A DNA stretch of 37,454 nucleotides, from positions 1 to 37,454 of the IMG/VR virus record IMGVR_UViG_3300042445_000551. The stretch is one strand, 5' to 3'. The stretch comes from a virus. Below, one piece after another: positions 23,334 to 31,035 of the stretch (within the stretch, counting starts at the first letter, position 1; each line of letters opens with the position of its first letter). The notes under the pieces are model-generated. The model had not been told where the DNA came from. It saw nothing but the letters and a program-made list of their open reading frames with translations, and ran no database searches. A program made the translations under genes and the position numbers.

Positions 23334-25469
23334 TTACATCTGTGGAGGTTGTTGCTGTTGCATCATCTGGTCACCGACTGGCGTTACACCAGTGCGGCCA
23401 ATCTGAGCATTCTGCTGCTGCATTACGCTCATCTGCATGTTCTTAACGTAGTTCTGCATCAAAGTCTGGAACACTGGATCTTGCTGTGCCGCTGCCTGCG
23501 CTTTTGGATTCTTGGAGATAATGTCCTGAACGTATTGCATACGAGTCTCCGCAGTAGGATCGTTTTCTTTATACATCGGCTCGTTGCCTAACATCATCAT
23601 GCCAATGTCAGACTGCACCTCGCGGAACATCTTCTCAGATGCGCTTGAGTTGTCCATGATCAAGTCACGGGCAGACTCTGGTGCAACGGCTTCAATGATC
23701 ATCTGGATGAGCTTGTTACGGTTAAGCACTCCACCGGAGTCGAGAGGGACAACAAACGATGAGATAGCTTGTAGCTTCTTCGCAACAAGGTCGTTATCCA
23801 GAGACTGGATGTTGAAACGCACCATGAAGTCAAAACTACTAGCAATGTCGCTCACGTTGCTAGGAAGCTGGAAGCCTGTAATTCGCTGAATCTCTTCAGG
23901 TGGCATATATTGCAGGCACAAACTGAACATCTGATTGTAGATCTTGGACCAACTGCAAAGCCAGCGATTAACCAACTGCTGCTGCATGAGTTGCGTCTTG
24001 ATCGGCACTACCGAAGCACGGTTTAGACCAAAGTAATTAGCGTGATTATTCTCGACACGTTCAATCAGGTTGAATGCAGTCGTAGGAGCACGGTTAGGAG
24101 ACTCTAACCAAGAGTAATCATCAGGACGGGTAACAGGAAGCTGAACGCCTGGACCAATCTTGTTGATCTGACCAATGCGCTTCACCACTTTCATCGGTGG
24201 CAACGTCTCAAATGCTGTTCGGTCACGAATCGAGTCGTGTTGAGCTTTGATTTCGTCCTGATCTGTGATGGTTAGCTCTGGAATACCTCGGCTTTCAGTG
24301 ATCGGACGACGAACAACCTCACGGCGGAACTCAATAAACGGATACTCACCATGAGCATAGTCTAACAACTCATGTTTGGCATACAAGTCCTGCTCCACAA
24401 GCGGAGAGAACACCGTGCAATAGATTGCAGCGATGCCGTCCTTGTCGATCTGACGAGTGTAAGCATAGCAGATCTCAATCAGGTTGTCCTGTCGGATGAT
24501 CGGAGATGCACCCAGAGCAGTGATCGTGTCGAGTGGGTTAGTATACCACGATTGCTTGCCTGCTGTCTCGACTGCTTGGTCAATAAACTCTTCATCCCAC
24601 TCTTCTTCTTTGACCTTGGAGCGTAAATCCACCTCGTTCATGTATATGCGGCGGAAGATGACACGCGCAGATTGCAAGTCCATCGTCTCAGGTGGTAGTG
24701 CAATCTCCTCAAATGGCTTGAGAGCAGTGACACAAGGTAGGTTCTTGCTAATGTAGGTTTCATACATTTCACCTTCACCAGTCTCACGAAGCTGCTTCAC
24801 AAACTTCTTGATGTCGCCTAACTTAAAGTCTGGCAGATTCATTGAAATCAACTGTGCAGCTTGGTCCGCTGCTTCAGGATTCATAATCAAGTCAGGAAGT
24901 TGTGACAATGCTGATTCTGGTCCTGCCTGTTGTGAAAGTGCAGCGATTTCGTCCATGCTGATCTTTTGGAGACGTTTGGAGAACTCTTGATCCCATCCTA
25001 CATGGTAGATCATCCAGCCGTAGTGCAGACCATACTGTGAACCCAGCTCAACCTCACGGGAGATTTCAGCCCGTAGCTTTTGCTGCGTGATCCAGTTCAT
25101 CAGTGTGCTGGCAGCACTTGCCATTGCCATGTCGTTGAACTCGGTTGGTAGAACGCCAAGCTGCGAACGCTCAAACGAGGTCGTTAGAAGGCAAGAAAGC
25201 TCATTAATAGTCGAATCAGCCAGTCTATTCCTAACATCAGACGCGCCTTCAAATGGAAACGCTTGTCGATTGTTAGGCAGGTTCTCAGAATGCTTCTTCC
25301 CATCATCGGATTGTCCAGCCCATCGGCAGAATCGAATGTCATCGGCAGCGTTTAGCCTTTCTACGTTAGCGGTTGTGTAGAGTGAACGTGTTAGCTCTTT
25401 CGAGAGTTCAAGAACGTCTGGCGTTTCGGAATAGAAAGCTAGTTTGTCGCTGCTGTTTGATTTTTTCAT
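23334..25469 (-). CDS. Portal protein
   Basis: The 711-residue protein is the right size for a podoviral portal. Recognisable parts are the N-terminal RFCRWAGQSDDGKKHSE, then LPNNRQAFPFEGASDVRN with the PF(E)GASD motif, ELGSQYGLHYGWMIYHVGW, and later NNHANYFGLNR followed by LVNRWLCSWSK in the stem/clip region. The last ~100 residues are a Gln/Met-rich helical barrel-like tail. Twelve copies would form the DNA channel. It lies directly after the terminase gene. Confidence 0.85.
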   Translation of the reverse strand: MKKSNSSDKLAFYSETPDVLELSKELTRSLYTTANVERLNAADDIRFCRWAGQSDDGKKHSENLPNNRQAFPFEGASDVRNRLADSTINELSCLLTTSFERSQLGVLPTEFNDMAMASAASTLMNWITQQKLRAEISREVELGSQYGLHYGWMIYHVGWDQEFSKRLQKISMDEIAALSQQAGPESALSQLPDLIMNPEAADQAAQLISMNLPDFKLGDIKKFVKQLRETGEGEMYETYISKNLPCVTALKPFEEIALPPETMDLQSARVIFRRIYMNEVDLRSKVKEEEWDEEFIDQAVETAGKQSWYTNPLDTITALGASPIIRQDNLIEICYAYTRQIDKDGIAAIYCTVFSPLVEQDLYAKHELLDYAHGEYPFIEFRREVVRRPITESRGIPELTITDQDEIKAQHDSIRDRTAFETLPPMKVVKRIGQINKIGPGVQLPVTRPDDYSWLESPNRAPTTAFNLIERVENNHANYFGLNRASVVPIKTQLMQQQLVNRWLCSWSKIYNQMFSLCLQYMPPEEIQRITGFQLPSNVSDIASSFDFMVRFNIQSLDNDLVAKKLQAISSFVVPLDSGGVLNRNKLIQMIIEAVAPESARDLIMDNSSASEKMFREVQSDIGMMMLGNEPMYKENDPTAETRMQYVQDIISKNPKAQAAAQQDPVFQTLMQNYVKNMQMSVMQQQNAQIGRTGVTPVGDQMMQQQQPPQM

Positions 25470-25470
25470 A

Positions 25471-27120
25471 TTAATAAGAGCCTATTTCGCCTTGAGGTTG
25501 GTAGCTTTGACTGTTTTGATGGGTCGGATTCATCACCGCTAGATAGCGTAGAACGTCAACGGGATCTTTAGTTGCTCCCTTGTCTCCGTCTGCGCCCGTC
25601 CACTCTCGGAGTGAGTAAATGATGTTTTTGCACGTTTCACTAACGTAAAGGTTAGGCTCATTGTGAATAGCAAGCAAGGGTTCGTCCTTATTCCATGCTA
25701 ACCAGTTGTTAATAATGCTAACGCCTTCCTCGATTCGGAGTCCAGCAGCAGGTGTGAACCACATTGGGTCGGGATCTTCGGCTAGGAGGTCAGTCAGACT
25801 GGTTCCTCCATCCTTCCCGATAGCTTGAGTGCCACCTGCTCTAGGGTCAATAAACCTGTCAGTGATCTCTTCCTTACCTTCTAGCTCTTCGATGAGTGCT
25901 TTGTAGTCGTTGATGCCTCTACCAGCACCGTTTCGTTGTGCTGCGCCTGCTTTTCCGTCTGGTTTGTCGCTTGGAATAGCCCATTCACCTAGATCAATGC
26001 TGGGCCATTCACGATAGATGAACTTTCTACCGTGTTCGTCCACTCGGAGCCACAACATGAACCAGTTACGAGCACCAGCAGGATCCATTGCCATGTAATT
26101 TGTGCCCTTTTCGGGTATCTGATCGTCAGGAATCACGTTCCAGTTACCGAATTTAGGGAATTGGGAGCCTGAAAGACTCTCTGCCCATCCATAAGCACGG
26201 ATTTTGATCTCATAGTTGGTTCGTCCATGTAACGCTCGTTTAATCTCGGAGAATGGAGAGTAGACGTTAAGCTCCGAATGGAACCAGATAGCCCTGTTAC
26301 TCGGATTATGGCAGGTAGCTTGGAACGGCATCATCCCACGTTCACCACCAGGAAGGTTGATGGAGTCTTTGAGCAGTGAAGCTGGAAGCCATTTCGTGAT
26401 CATCGCACCTGCAATGTATTCTTTAACCACCGAAGTGTAGCCAGAGATGGGAGTAAAGGTCAGAATCATCTTACCTCGTCTCGTCGCCGTTCGGTAACGT
26501 AGCGTCTTGATCCAGTCAGCAGTGATTTCTTCGTCAATCCAGATCAAATCTACTTCACCACCTTCAATAACCTTGATGTCTTGAGACTGATTCAGGAACC
26601 AACACTGGCTTTTGTTAGGCAGAACGAAGGTGTTGTCAGAGAAGCCGTTCTTCTGCGTGAATGCTACGTTGGTTATCTTGGTTTTGCGGGCAGTCTTGAA
26701 CTCGGCTGGAAGGTATTTGTATACCACAGGCTGCTGCATCTGCACGCTGCTCATGTTGGTCGTATGGATGCACCAGACTCGTTTACCTGGGTTTTGCGAC
26801 AGGTATTGAGCTACTCGTTTAGCTGCATACTCAGTCTTAGACGCACGGTTCCCACCGAAGATCATCAACTCTGAGATAGCTTGGTCAGACAGCAGACCAT
26901 CAGCAATCTTCCAATGATCTGGCTCGTAGCCGTGCCTGTAAGGATCCATTGTCTCTGCCAGAATCTTATCCTCACGCAGTTGCAGCAACTCACAAGCACG
27001 GTCAATGCCCTTGTTTTTGATGATGTTCGCTATTGTCTCCGCACTCGGAGCGACCATGATAGGATGTGGCGTAGGCGTGTATTTGCCTAGCGTCTCTTTG
27101 GATACTTCGTTGATAAACAT
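25471..27120 (-). CDS. Terminase large subunit
   Basis: This 549-residue packaging motor shows a Walker A-type GGNRASKT at 89-96, a Walker B LIWIDEE at 192-198 and a coupling motif LTFTP at about 220. The C-terminal nuclease domain has Asp346 (MAMDPA), Asp425 (FIDPR) and an acidic DPVDVL near 519-523. It cuts and pumps phage DNA into the procapsid through the portal. A small subunit is not obvious beside it; the HTH protein at 31826-32287 is one candidate. Confidence 0.92.
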   Translation of the reverse strand: MFINEVSKETLGKYTPTPHPIMVAPSAETIANIIKNKGIDRACELLQLREDKILAETMDPYRHGYEPDHWKIADGLLSDQAISELMIFGGNRASKTEYAAKRVAQYLSQNPGKRVWCIHTTNMSSVQMQQPVVYKYLPAEFKTARKTKITNVAFTQKNGFSDNTFVLPNKSQCWFLNQSQDIKVIEGGEVDLIWIDEEITADWIKTLRYRTATRRGKMILTFTPISGYTSVVKEYIAGAMITKWLPASLLKDSINLPGGERGMMPFQATCHNPSNRAIWFHSELNVYSPFSEIKRALHGRTNYEIKIRAYGWAESLSGSQFPKFGNWNVIPDDQIPEKGTNYMAMDPAGARNWFMLWLRVDEHGRKFIYREWPSIDLGEWAIPSDKPDGKAGAAQRNGAGRGINDYKALIEELEGKEEITDRFIDPRAGGTQAIGKDGGTSLTDLLAEDPDPMWFTPAAGLRIEEGVSIINNWLAWNKDEPLLAIHNEPNLYVSETCKNIIYSLREWTGADGDKGATKDPVDVLRYLAVMNPTHQNSQSYQPQGEIGSY

Positions 27121-27129
27121 GCAATTATG

Positions 27130-27408
27130 CTACCACTTCGCCTTATCAGCCCAATATGCTGCACTCATCTTACCCCTCTTGATGTTGTCAGCGTGCCTAG
27201 CTTTAAACGATGCTCGACGATCTTTAGCAGCTTCACTCTCACCTTTCTTCGGTGGAGAGCCTGAAACGCCTTGTTGACCAAAGCGAATGGTCTTTACCTT
27301 GTCGCCTTGCTTGGCTACGACAACATGAGATTTGGTTGGATGTGAAGGTGTGCGCTTCGGCTTGTTGTAGCCAGTCACGCCAACTCTAGTGAGTTTGGAG
27401 TCTTTCAT
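27130..27408 (-). CDS. Small basic phage protein next to terminase (KTIRFGQQGV type)
   Basis: The product has 92 residues from the ATG at 27408 and is rich in Lys and Arg. The conserved core KVKTIRFGQQGVSGSPP, then RRASFKARHADNI and KMSAAYWADKAKW, is a small protein I know from many podoviruses (DUF6321-like), nearly always beside head genes. Its role is unknown; DNA or procapsid binding is plausible from its charge. The start is 1 nt after the upstream stop. Confidence 0.75.
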   Translation of the reverse strand: MKDSKLTRVGVTGYNKPKRTPSHPTKSHVVVAKQGDKVKTIRFGQQGVSGSPPKKGESEAAKDRRASFKARHADNIKRGKMSAAYWADKAKW

Positions 27409-27409
27409 A

Positions 27410-27598
27410 CTAGTTAAGCTCTGATCCCTCAGACCTAACGCACGCACAATTTAGCTTCTCAAGGACTTTTTCCGCGAAATCTTGATCTAGTCCAAAGTCG
27501 GAGATGTAGTCGAGGAACTCAGGATAGAACTCTTCGATAAACAAAGCCATCGCATCCAGTTCCCTTATCGTAAACCTAATTGAGTCAGTCGCTTTCAT
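27410..27598 (-). CDS. Small acidic hypothetical protein, first of the late gene block
   Basis: This 62-residue acidic helical protein (FTIRELDAMALFIEEFYPEF, then LDYISDFGLDQDFAEKVLEK) is the first gene after the large noncoding gap and so would be the first late gene translated. A weak minus-strand promoter-like pair (TTGCTA and TACTTT, 16 nt apart) lies upstream. Function unknown. Confidence 0.55.
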   Translation of the reverse strand: MKATDSIRFTIRELDAMALFIEEFYPEFLDYISDFGLDQDFAEKVLEKLNCACVRSEGSELN

Positions 27599-27657
27599 TT
27601 TTGAGAAAGTAAGTCACGAATAAAGGCTAGCAAGGGTGAGATTGCCTCTTGTTCCAG

Positions 27658-27685
27658 TTGACACATAGCTCTAAAGTCACATCAT
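27658..27685 (+). promoter_or_regulatory. Plus-strand sigma70-like promoter for the small RNA
   Basis: A perfect TTGACA at 27658-27663 is followed after 16 nt by CATCAT at 27680-27685 (4 of 6 to the -10 consensus). TAGATA and GATAAT lie just beyond, at longer spacing. The predicted start near 27692 falls directly before the first stem of the RNA and 85 nt before a strong terminator in the same direction. All genes run the other way. Confidence 0.5.
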
Positions 27686-27691
27686 AGATAA

Positions 27692-27777
27692 TGGTTTGCT
27701 CTGTGGGATCGGAGTGATCTGCTCTACTTGCAAACCGCAACTAGTCCGACTTTGATCCCGCGAAGTCGGGCTTTTTG
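27692..27777 (+). ncRNA. Candidate plus-strand small structured RNA
   Basis: About 86 nt can fold into two hairpins. Stem 1 pairs GGTTTGC (27693-27699) with GCAAACC (27730-27736), 7 bp perfect, with an inner GGATC/GATCT stem and loop GGAGT (27706-27720). Stem 2 is the 10-bp terminator hairpin (27743-27772) followed by a U-run. The exposed GGAGT loop resembles an anti-SD or SD-like site and could pair with mRNA or rRNA; that is speculation. There is no ORF inside. It is antisense to the leader region of the late operon. Confidence 0.6.
27743..27776 (+). terminator. Strong intrinsic terminator on the plus strand
   Basis: Bases 27743-27752 pair with 27763-27772 over 10 bp (one G-U), centred on CCGACTT/AAGTCGG, with a 10-nt loop, and the stem runs directly into TTTTTG then TTT. 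Read on the minus strand the stem is followed by ACTAGTTGC, with no U-run, so it acts only for plus-strand transcripts, although no protein gene runs that way. Confidence 0.75.
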
Positions 27778-27802
27778 TTTGTTGGGCATCTCTGCCTAAA
27801 AT
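27775..27802 (+). promoter_or_regulatory. Weak plus-strand promoter candidate for the second structured segment
   Basis: TTGTTT (27775-27780), 16 nt, then TAAAAT (27797-27802). The -10 part is good (5 of 6); the -35 part is poor and overlaps the terminator U-run. The predicted start coincides with the first arm of the next inverted repeat. Confidence 0.3.
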
Positions 27803-27803
27803 A

Positions 27804-28101
27804 ACCTTCAGTGTCACTGCGTTGTGCTCCATGGGAAGGTGTTGGGATTTCGGTGGACGATGGATAACAGATCAGTCGTCCTAAAGTCGCAGGTGAAAGC
27901 CTGGGCTGCTACTTGAATCGTTTGATCCGTGTTTACTGAGACAACCGAGCGGAGAGATTCAAGTTTTGCGATGATGTTCCTGATTCCTGACGAATAAGAA
28001 ACTAAACGCTAGCAGTATCCCAGCAATGGGACTGCTATGCTCAAATGAAGCCATCCAGCCATCGGAATAAGTGTTGAACTATCAAGGAATCCTTGTCAGT
28101 T
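27804..28101. ncRNA. Series of inverted repeats, possible structured RNA of about 300 nt
   Basis: Paired segments in order are: ACCTTC/GAAGGT (27804-27809 with 27835-27840); GGACGA/TCGTCC (27855-27860 with 27876-27881); CAGG/CCTG (27890-27903); ACTTGAATC/GATTCAAGT, 9 bp (27911-27919 with 27956-27964), enclosing TCCG/CGGA; AGCAGT-CCCA/TGGG-ACTGCT closed by GCAA (28011-28036); and AACT-CAAGG/CCTTG-AGTT (28077-28101). The GCAA closing loop is a GNRA tetraloop only on the plus strand, which favours that strand. I do not recognise tmRNA, RNase P, 6S or a group I intron core. Confidence 0.45.
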
Positions 28102-28104
28102 GGA

Positions 28105-28209
28105 TTACGCCTTCGTCTCGTATTGGCCTTTATGCTCATCATTACCCGTCATAAACTCACGCCTAACGAGACATTTAAGCGGTGGAATACTAGCTTCGTG
28201 TAGTGGCAT
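28105..28209 (-). CDS. Doubtful 34-residue peptide
   Basis: From the ATG at 28209, preceded by GACTAACCAAAT (the leader type seen before other genes), a 34-residue peptide MPLHEASIPPLKCLVRREF ... ending GQYETKA could be made. It is short and overlaps no stem strongly. The leader is the only positive sign. It may be a leader peptide of the structured region or chance. Confidence 0.25.
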   Translation of the reverse strand: MPLHEASIPPLKCLVRREFMTGNDEHKGQYETKA

Positions 28210-28223
28210 ATTTGGTTAGTCTA

Positions 28224-28451
28224 TCATTTCGTTGACATCAACAAGATTCTTCTGAGATTTTGGTTTTCAGTCAGTGCCGCCATGAGCGTTTCCTGTCGGT
28301 TGATTAGGCGTTCATTGAGTTCGGTGATTTCGCGTTCGAGTTGGCGGGCGAAGGTGTAAGTCTTTGCAAGTTCGACGTCAAAGTCTTCTGATTTCATTGC
28401 AACTGAGTGTGCATCTGTTCGTGGTGTTGGTGTTGGTGTTGGTGTTATCAT
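28224..28451 (-). CDS. Small accessory protein, TPxTD/coiled-coil family
   Basis: This 75-residue protein starts with a Thr-Pro run coded by a ggtgtt-type repeat, then TPRTDAHSV and a coiled coil FARQLEREITELNERL. The same layout (TPETD ... FARKLERERD) occurs in the protein at 36070-36336, so the two are paralogues. An exceptionally clear Shine-Dalgarno sequence (GGAAAGGAGC) precedes the ATG, unlike most genes here. It overlaps the methyltransferase stop by ATGA. Function unknown. Confidence 0.65.
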   Translation of the reverse strand: MITPTPTPTPRTDAHSVAMKSEDFDVELAKTYTFARQLEREITELNERLINRQETLMAALTENQNLRRILLMSTK

Positions 28452-29152
28452 AGTTGCTCCTTTCCGCCCTCCTCATGGGAGAGCTTGGTGTTCTCCCAAT
28501 GGAATGCCATTGCAGCGGCGATCCCTGGGTAAGTGGTGGATCTCAGCTTCCAGCGGTCATCACTGGGCGCGAGTTTGTTCTGTCCGCCGTCCGTCTGGTT
28601 TGCCCATCGGGGCTTTCCATTCACGATCCGAGGCGGGACGTTTTCCGTTGGCTGGAGCTTCGGGAGGTTTTTCAGCCACAGGCACGTTGCCTTGCTGGCA
28701 TCATGCCCGAACTGGTGCGGGTGGATGATTTGATCCGGCTTGCGGATTCGGCTGGAGATGATCGACACCGGGTTTTCCAGCGCGATGCGCGGGATGTTTG
28801 CACCCATGAGCAGGCGCACGAAGTCCAGGGCTTTTTCTGTCTCTTCCCATCCGCGCCCGCGATTGTTCCAGTGGATTCCCGATACGCTCAGATAGGTGCA
28901 TGGCGGGTGGCAGATCATCAGATCCCATCCATCATCCAGCACGTCGCGCACATCGCCTTGATAGTGCTTTCCGGGCTTGTCCGTTGGCAGTATGTCGCAG
29001 CTCATCGCGTCGTGTCCACGGGCGGCGAAGGCATCCCGGACGGTGCCGGAATACTCGCACGCCACCAACACCCTAAAAGGGAGAACAAGACGCTGCATGG
29101 AACGCCGAGGAGCGTCCTGCGCGAGTTCGAGAGTCATTTGGTCGGCGTCCAT
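28448..29152 (-). CDS. C5-cytosine DNA methyltransferase-like protein
   Basis: The 234-residue protein has an AdoMet-site start RVLVACEYSGTVRDAF (about 27-42), SCDILP at 51-56, GDVRDVLDDGWDLMICHPPC (66-85) with the Pro-Cys motif of C5 methyltransferases, and ALENP at 124-128, equivalent to the ENV motif. It is shorter than restriction-associated enzymes and its target recognition region is reduced. It could protect phage DNA from host restriction. It is GC-richer than its surroundings and shares a small patch with other accessory genes, so it was probably acquired. Confidence 0.8.
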   Translation of the reverse strand: MDADQMTLELAQDAPRRSMQRLVLPFRVLVACEYSGTVRDAFAARGHDAMSCDILPTDKPGKHYQGDVRDVLDDGWDLMICHPPCTYLSVSGIHWNNRGRGWEETEKALDFVRLLMGANIPRIALENPVSIISSRIRKPDQIIHPHQFGHDASKATCLWLKNLPKLQPTENVPPRIVNGKPRWANQTDGGQNKLAPSDDRWKLRSTTYPGIAAAMAFHWENTKLSHEEGGKEQL

Positions 29153-29156
29153 GAGC

Positions 29157-29336
29157 TTATGCGTTCCCCTGCTTCACTTTCGCCCACCTCGCGGCAGACG
29201 CTTTAGCCGCCGCAAGTGAGCGTTTAGACGGCTCGCAGTTTGGTTTGTTTCGGCGATGCCCCAAGCAATCAATCGGAGTTGTGAACCACGTTCCGCAACG
29301 TGGACACACAACTAAATTTTTGGGATACCAACTCAT
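29157..29336 (-). CDS. Small zinc-finger protein
   Basis: The 59-residue product begins MSWYPKNLVVCPRCGTWF. Cys11 and Cys14, then a PIDCLGHRRNKPNC segment, provide a C-x2-C ... C/H-C zinc site. The basic Ala/Lys tail AAAKASAARWAKVKQ fits nucleic-acid binding. The start at 29336 is set by AAGGAGGA six nt upstream, one of the best Shine-Dalgarno sites in the window. It lies 4 nt upstream of the methyltransferase gene. Confidence 0.7.
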   Translation of the reverse strand: MSWYPKNLVVCPRCGTWFTTPIDCLGHRRNKPNCEPSKRSLAAAKASAARWAKVKQGNA

Positions 29337-29355
29337 TCTAAATCCTCCTTTTCGC

Positions 29356-29490
29356 TTAGAAAATAGTGAAGAAATTCCCCTTCGCATGAGGATACTGGCG
29401 GCGGATTTCCCTGTCTGCCTCTTTCTTATTTTTTGCCCGGGCTGCGGTTGAGTAGGGAGACCATCTTACTTGGTATCGGTATAGTTTCAT
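29356..29490 (-). CDS. Small basic hypothetical protein
   Basis: This 44-residue ORF reads MKLYRYQVRWSPYSTAARA, then KNKKEADREIRRQYPHAKG. It looks like two strands and a basic helix. It ends 19 nt before the zinc-finger start and precedes that gene's Shine-Dalgarno site, so the two probably form a pair. Unknown family. Confidence 0.5.
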   Translation of the reverse strand: MKLYRYQVRWSPYSTAARAKNKKEADREIRRQYPHAKGNFFTIF

Positions 29491-29562
29491 AGGCGTAAAA
29501 GCGAACAAGACGATGGAGGACAACAGCCTTCCGTTGAGTCGTTTGATGTATGCATAGATTTG

Positions 29563-29955
29563 TTATTTGCGTGCCTCCCACAGTCGCAGGGTCGTGCCGA
29601 TTGCTTCGCAGCGTTGGGCTGCGGTGGCTGTCACCAGATCGAAGTCTGAAAAAAATTGCTTGCTTAGTGGTGATGAATTTTTAATTAATCTAATTAAACT
29701 CCGTGAGTAATCCAACTGAATGCTGGAATCCTGAAATACTTTTAACTCCAACTCATGCACCGCGTTGAGGTCGGTGAAGTAGTCGGGAACTGTATAAACA
29801 CCACATGAATTAGGGTAGCATTCCCTCCATTGAGTTCTGGCAGCGTCGGTAAACACACAACCATTCGCCTTTGTTTGGTTTGGAATAAAGGGGACATCTA
29901 TAACTTTTAAACCACCAGCCTCCGCCAGTTTGATTCGTTTTTGTTCTTGGGTCAT
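29563..29955 (-). CDS. Phage_ABA-sandwich-type small protein
   Basis: The 130-residue protein has the layout of the Phage_ABA_S family: a start MTQEQKRIKLAEAGGLK, then DYFTDLNAVHELEL in the middle, and ATAAQRCEAIGTTLRLWE at the end. A second, more typical member is at 36386-36745 (EQQRIAIAQACGW, DYLNDLNAMHEAE, APAAQRAEAFLRTLNLW). Function of the family is unknown. ATGA overlap couples it to the upstream HTH-like gene. The ~70 nt downstream contain no gene. Confidence 0.7.
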   Translation of the reverse strand: MTQEQKRIKLAEAGGLKVIDVPFIPNQTKANGCVFTDAARTQWRECYPNSCGVYTVPDYFTDLNAVHELELKVFQDSSIQLDYSRSLIRLIKNSSPLSKQFFSDFDLVTATAAQRCEAIGTTLRLWEARK

Positions 29956-30254
29956 TTCGTTTTGCGTTCGTAAACTGGTTTATAGTAATTAAGCCTAAAG
30001 ACTCTGACTGCTGATTTAGAGCAGTTGAGAATATGAGCAATACTCAAGTTAGAGTTCTGTCTCCAAGCTCGATCACTGATTAAAGGTAGTTTTTCCTTCA
30101 GCCAGCTTCGTTTGCTCTTGTCTAACGCTTTTGGTAATCCTCTGGCGTTTCTAGCGTTTCTAACGGATCTGACACAGCATCCTAGTTGAGATGCAATGTT
30201 ACCGTTCGTCTGACTCCAGTCGGTAATGGAGTCGAATGGTATTGCCAAGCTCAT
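29952..30254 (-). CDS. HTH-like DNA-binding protein candidate
   Basis: This 100-residue basic protein has two possible helix-turn-helix segments: NIASQLGCCVRSVRNARNAR (about 19-38) and SIAHILNCSKSAVRVFRLNY (about 70-89). Each shows the Ala/Ile-x-x-Leu, turn, Ser-Val pattern. A tandem HTH of this kind suggests an early transcription or replication regulator. It is coupled to both neighbours (TAATG upstream, ATGA downstream). Confidence 0.6.
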   Translation of the reverse strand: MSLAIPFDSITDWSQTNGNIASQLGCCVRSVRNARNARGLPKALDKSKRSWLKEKLPLISDRAWRQNSNLSIAHILNCSKSAVRVFRLNYYKPVYERKTK

Positions 30255-30418
30255 TAGACTTTCTCGATGGTTTTGAATTGAGCACTAACACCGAAGCTCT
30301 TTACAGCCTCCATGTTAGCTTTCTTTTCCGCAGACATGATGTTCATGGCTTGAACACTGACTTCCTTGGTTTCTTCACCGACTTGATACGTTGCCTTGAA
30401 TGTGTAGTTTTTTCTCAT
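30254..30418 (-). CDS. Small hypothetical protein
   Basis: This 54-residue ORF reads MRKNYTFKATYQVGEETKEV, then SVQAMNIMSAEKKANMEAVK. Two beta strands are followed by a helix, a beta-hairpin/helix layout common in tiny phage proteins. It shares its stop/start (TAATG) with the HTH-like gene. No function can be seen. Confidence 0.6.
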   Translation of the reverse strand: MRKNYTFKATYQVGEETKEVSVQAMNIMSAEKKANMEAVKSFGVSAQFKTIEKV

Positions 30419-30465
30419 AGAGACTGGATGTTCACACTAGCTAGAACACAATGCAAATTCATTTA

Positions 30466-31008
30466 TCAGTATTTACCAAGCTTTCTCGGTTGGTATTTAC
30501 TCATCAGGTTTAGACCATCCATCCGAATGATAATCTTCATTCCAGGTATAAACATGTAGCTGTCTTTGCAACGACAAACGACTTCCTTACCTCGATACTC
30601 CACAATCATCGCCTGCCTGTTTGGAAGCCTGCAACGCTTTACGATAGCTGTTTCTTCACCTTCGAACAGCTTCTCTGTAGCGTTCATTGGCTTATGAGGG
30701 ATGTTTTCGGATCTTTCCTGCTCAGATTCCATTATCGGGTTAAGCTTAACGAATCCAATAGTCTCTTCAAACGACTCAACAGCCTGCTCGTTGATAGGCT
30801 CAACGTCATCCCGCTTGATTCTAGCTAGGTTTAGGATCGTCTCACCGAAGGAGTTCACGAAGAACTTGTGGCCTACTTTCTGGAAGCTACCAGAGATTGG
30901 TAGAAGCAGTTCTTTAGCTTCCTTCTTTGTGAAGCCATGCTTCTCAGCGGCTAGGAGTAGTGGAAGGGTTCCTTCAGGTGGTCTAACTATTTTGGATTTG
31001 GCTTTCAT
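30466..31008 (-). CDS. Hypothetical early protein
   Basis: This 180-residue protein has an N-terminal segment AAEKHGFTKKEAKELLLPIS that may be a small HTH-like domain, a variable acidic middle (about 85-120), and a C-terminal beta-rich domain (AIVKRCRLPNRQAMIVEYRG, then EVVCRCKDSYMFIPGMKIII) that could be OB- or SH3-like. It lies between the adenine methyltransferase gene and small regulators. No family named. Confidence 0.55.
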   Translation of the reverse strand: MKAKSKIVRPPEGTLPLLLAAEKHGFTKKEAKELLLPISGSFQKVGHKFFVNSFGETILNLARIKRDDVEPINEQAVESFEETIGFVKLNPIMESEQERSENIPHKPMNATEKLFEGEETAIVKRCRLPNRQAMIVEYRGKEVVCRCKDSYMFIPGMKIIIRMDGLNLMSKYQPRKLGKY

Positions 31009-31035
31009 TTGATGGGTATTTGATGGATTTTTAAT

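Larger units (their letters stand above)
27599..28208. other. 610-bp gap holding structured RNA signals, no convincing gene
   Basis: No frame on either strand is open for 60 codons here, in a genome where genes otherwise touch or overlap. The gap lies between the early and late blocks. It holds a plus-strand promoter-like pair, a compact plus-strand RNA with an intrinsic terminator (27658-27777), then at least six further inverted repeats (27804-28101), and one tiny doubtful minus-strand ORF (28105-28209). It may combine an ncRNA locus, the leader of the late transcript and possibly an origin or packaging site. Confidence 0.75.

Noticed and set aside
27599-28208. tmRNA, RNase P RNA, 6S RNA or group I intron
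   Set aside because: I looked for the conserved core words of these RNAs on both strands and found none. The region has no flanking split gene or homing nuclease.
28454-29206. 250-codon open frame on the plus strand
   Set aside because: It lies wholly opposite the cytosine-methyltransferase-like gene, whose motifs are clear. The region is GC-rich, which leaves antisense frames open by chance; the translation has no domain pattern.
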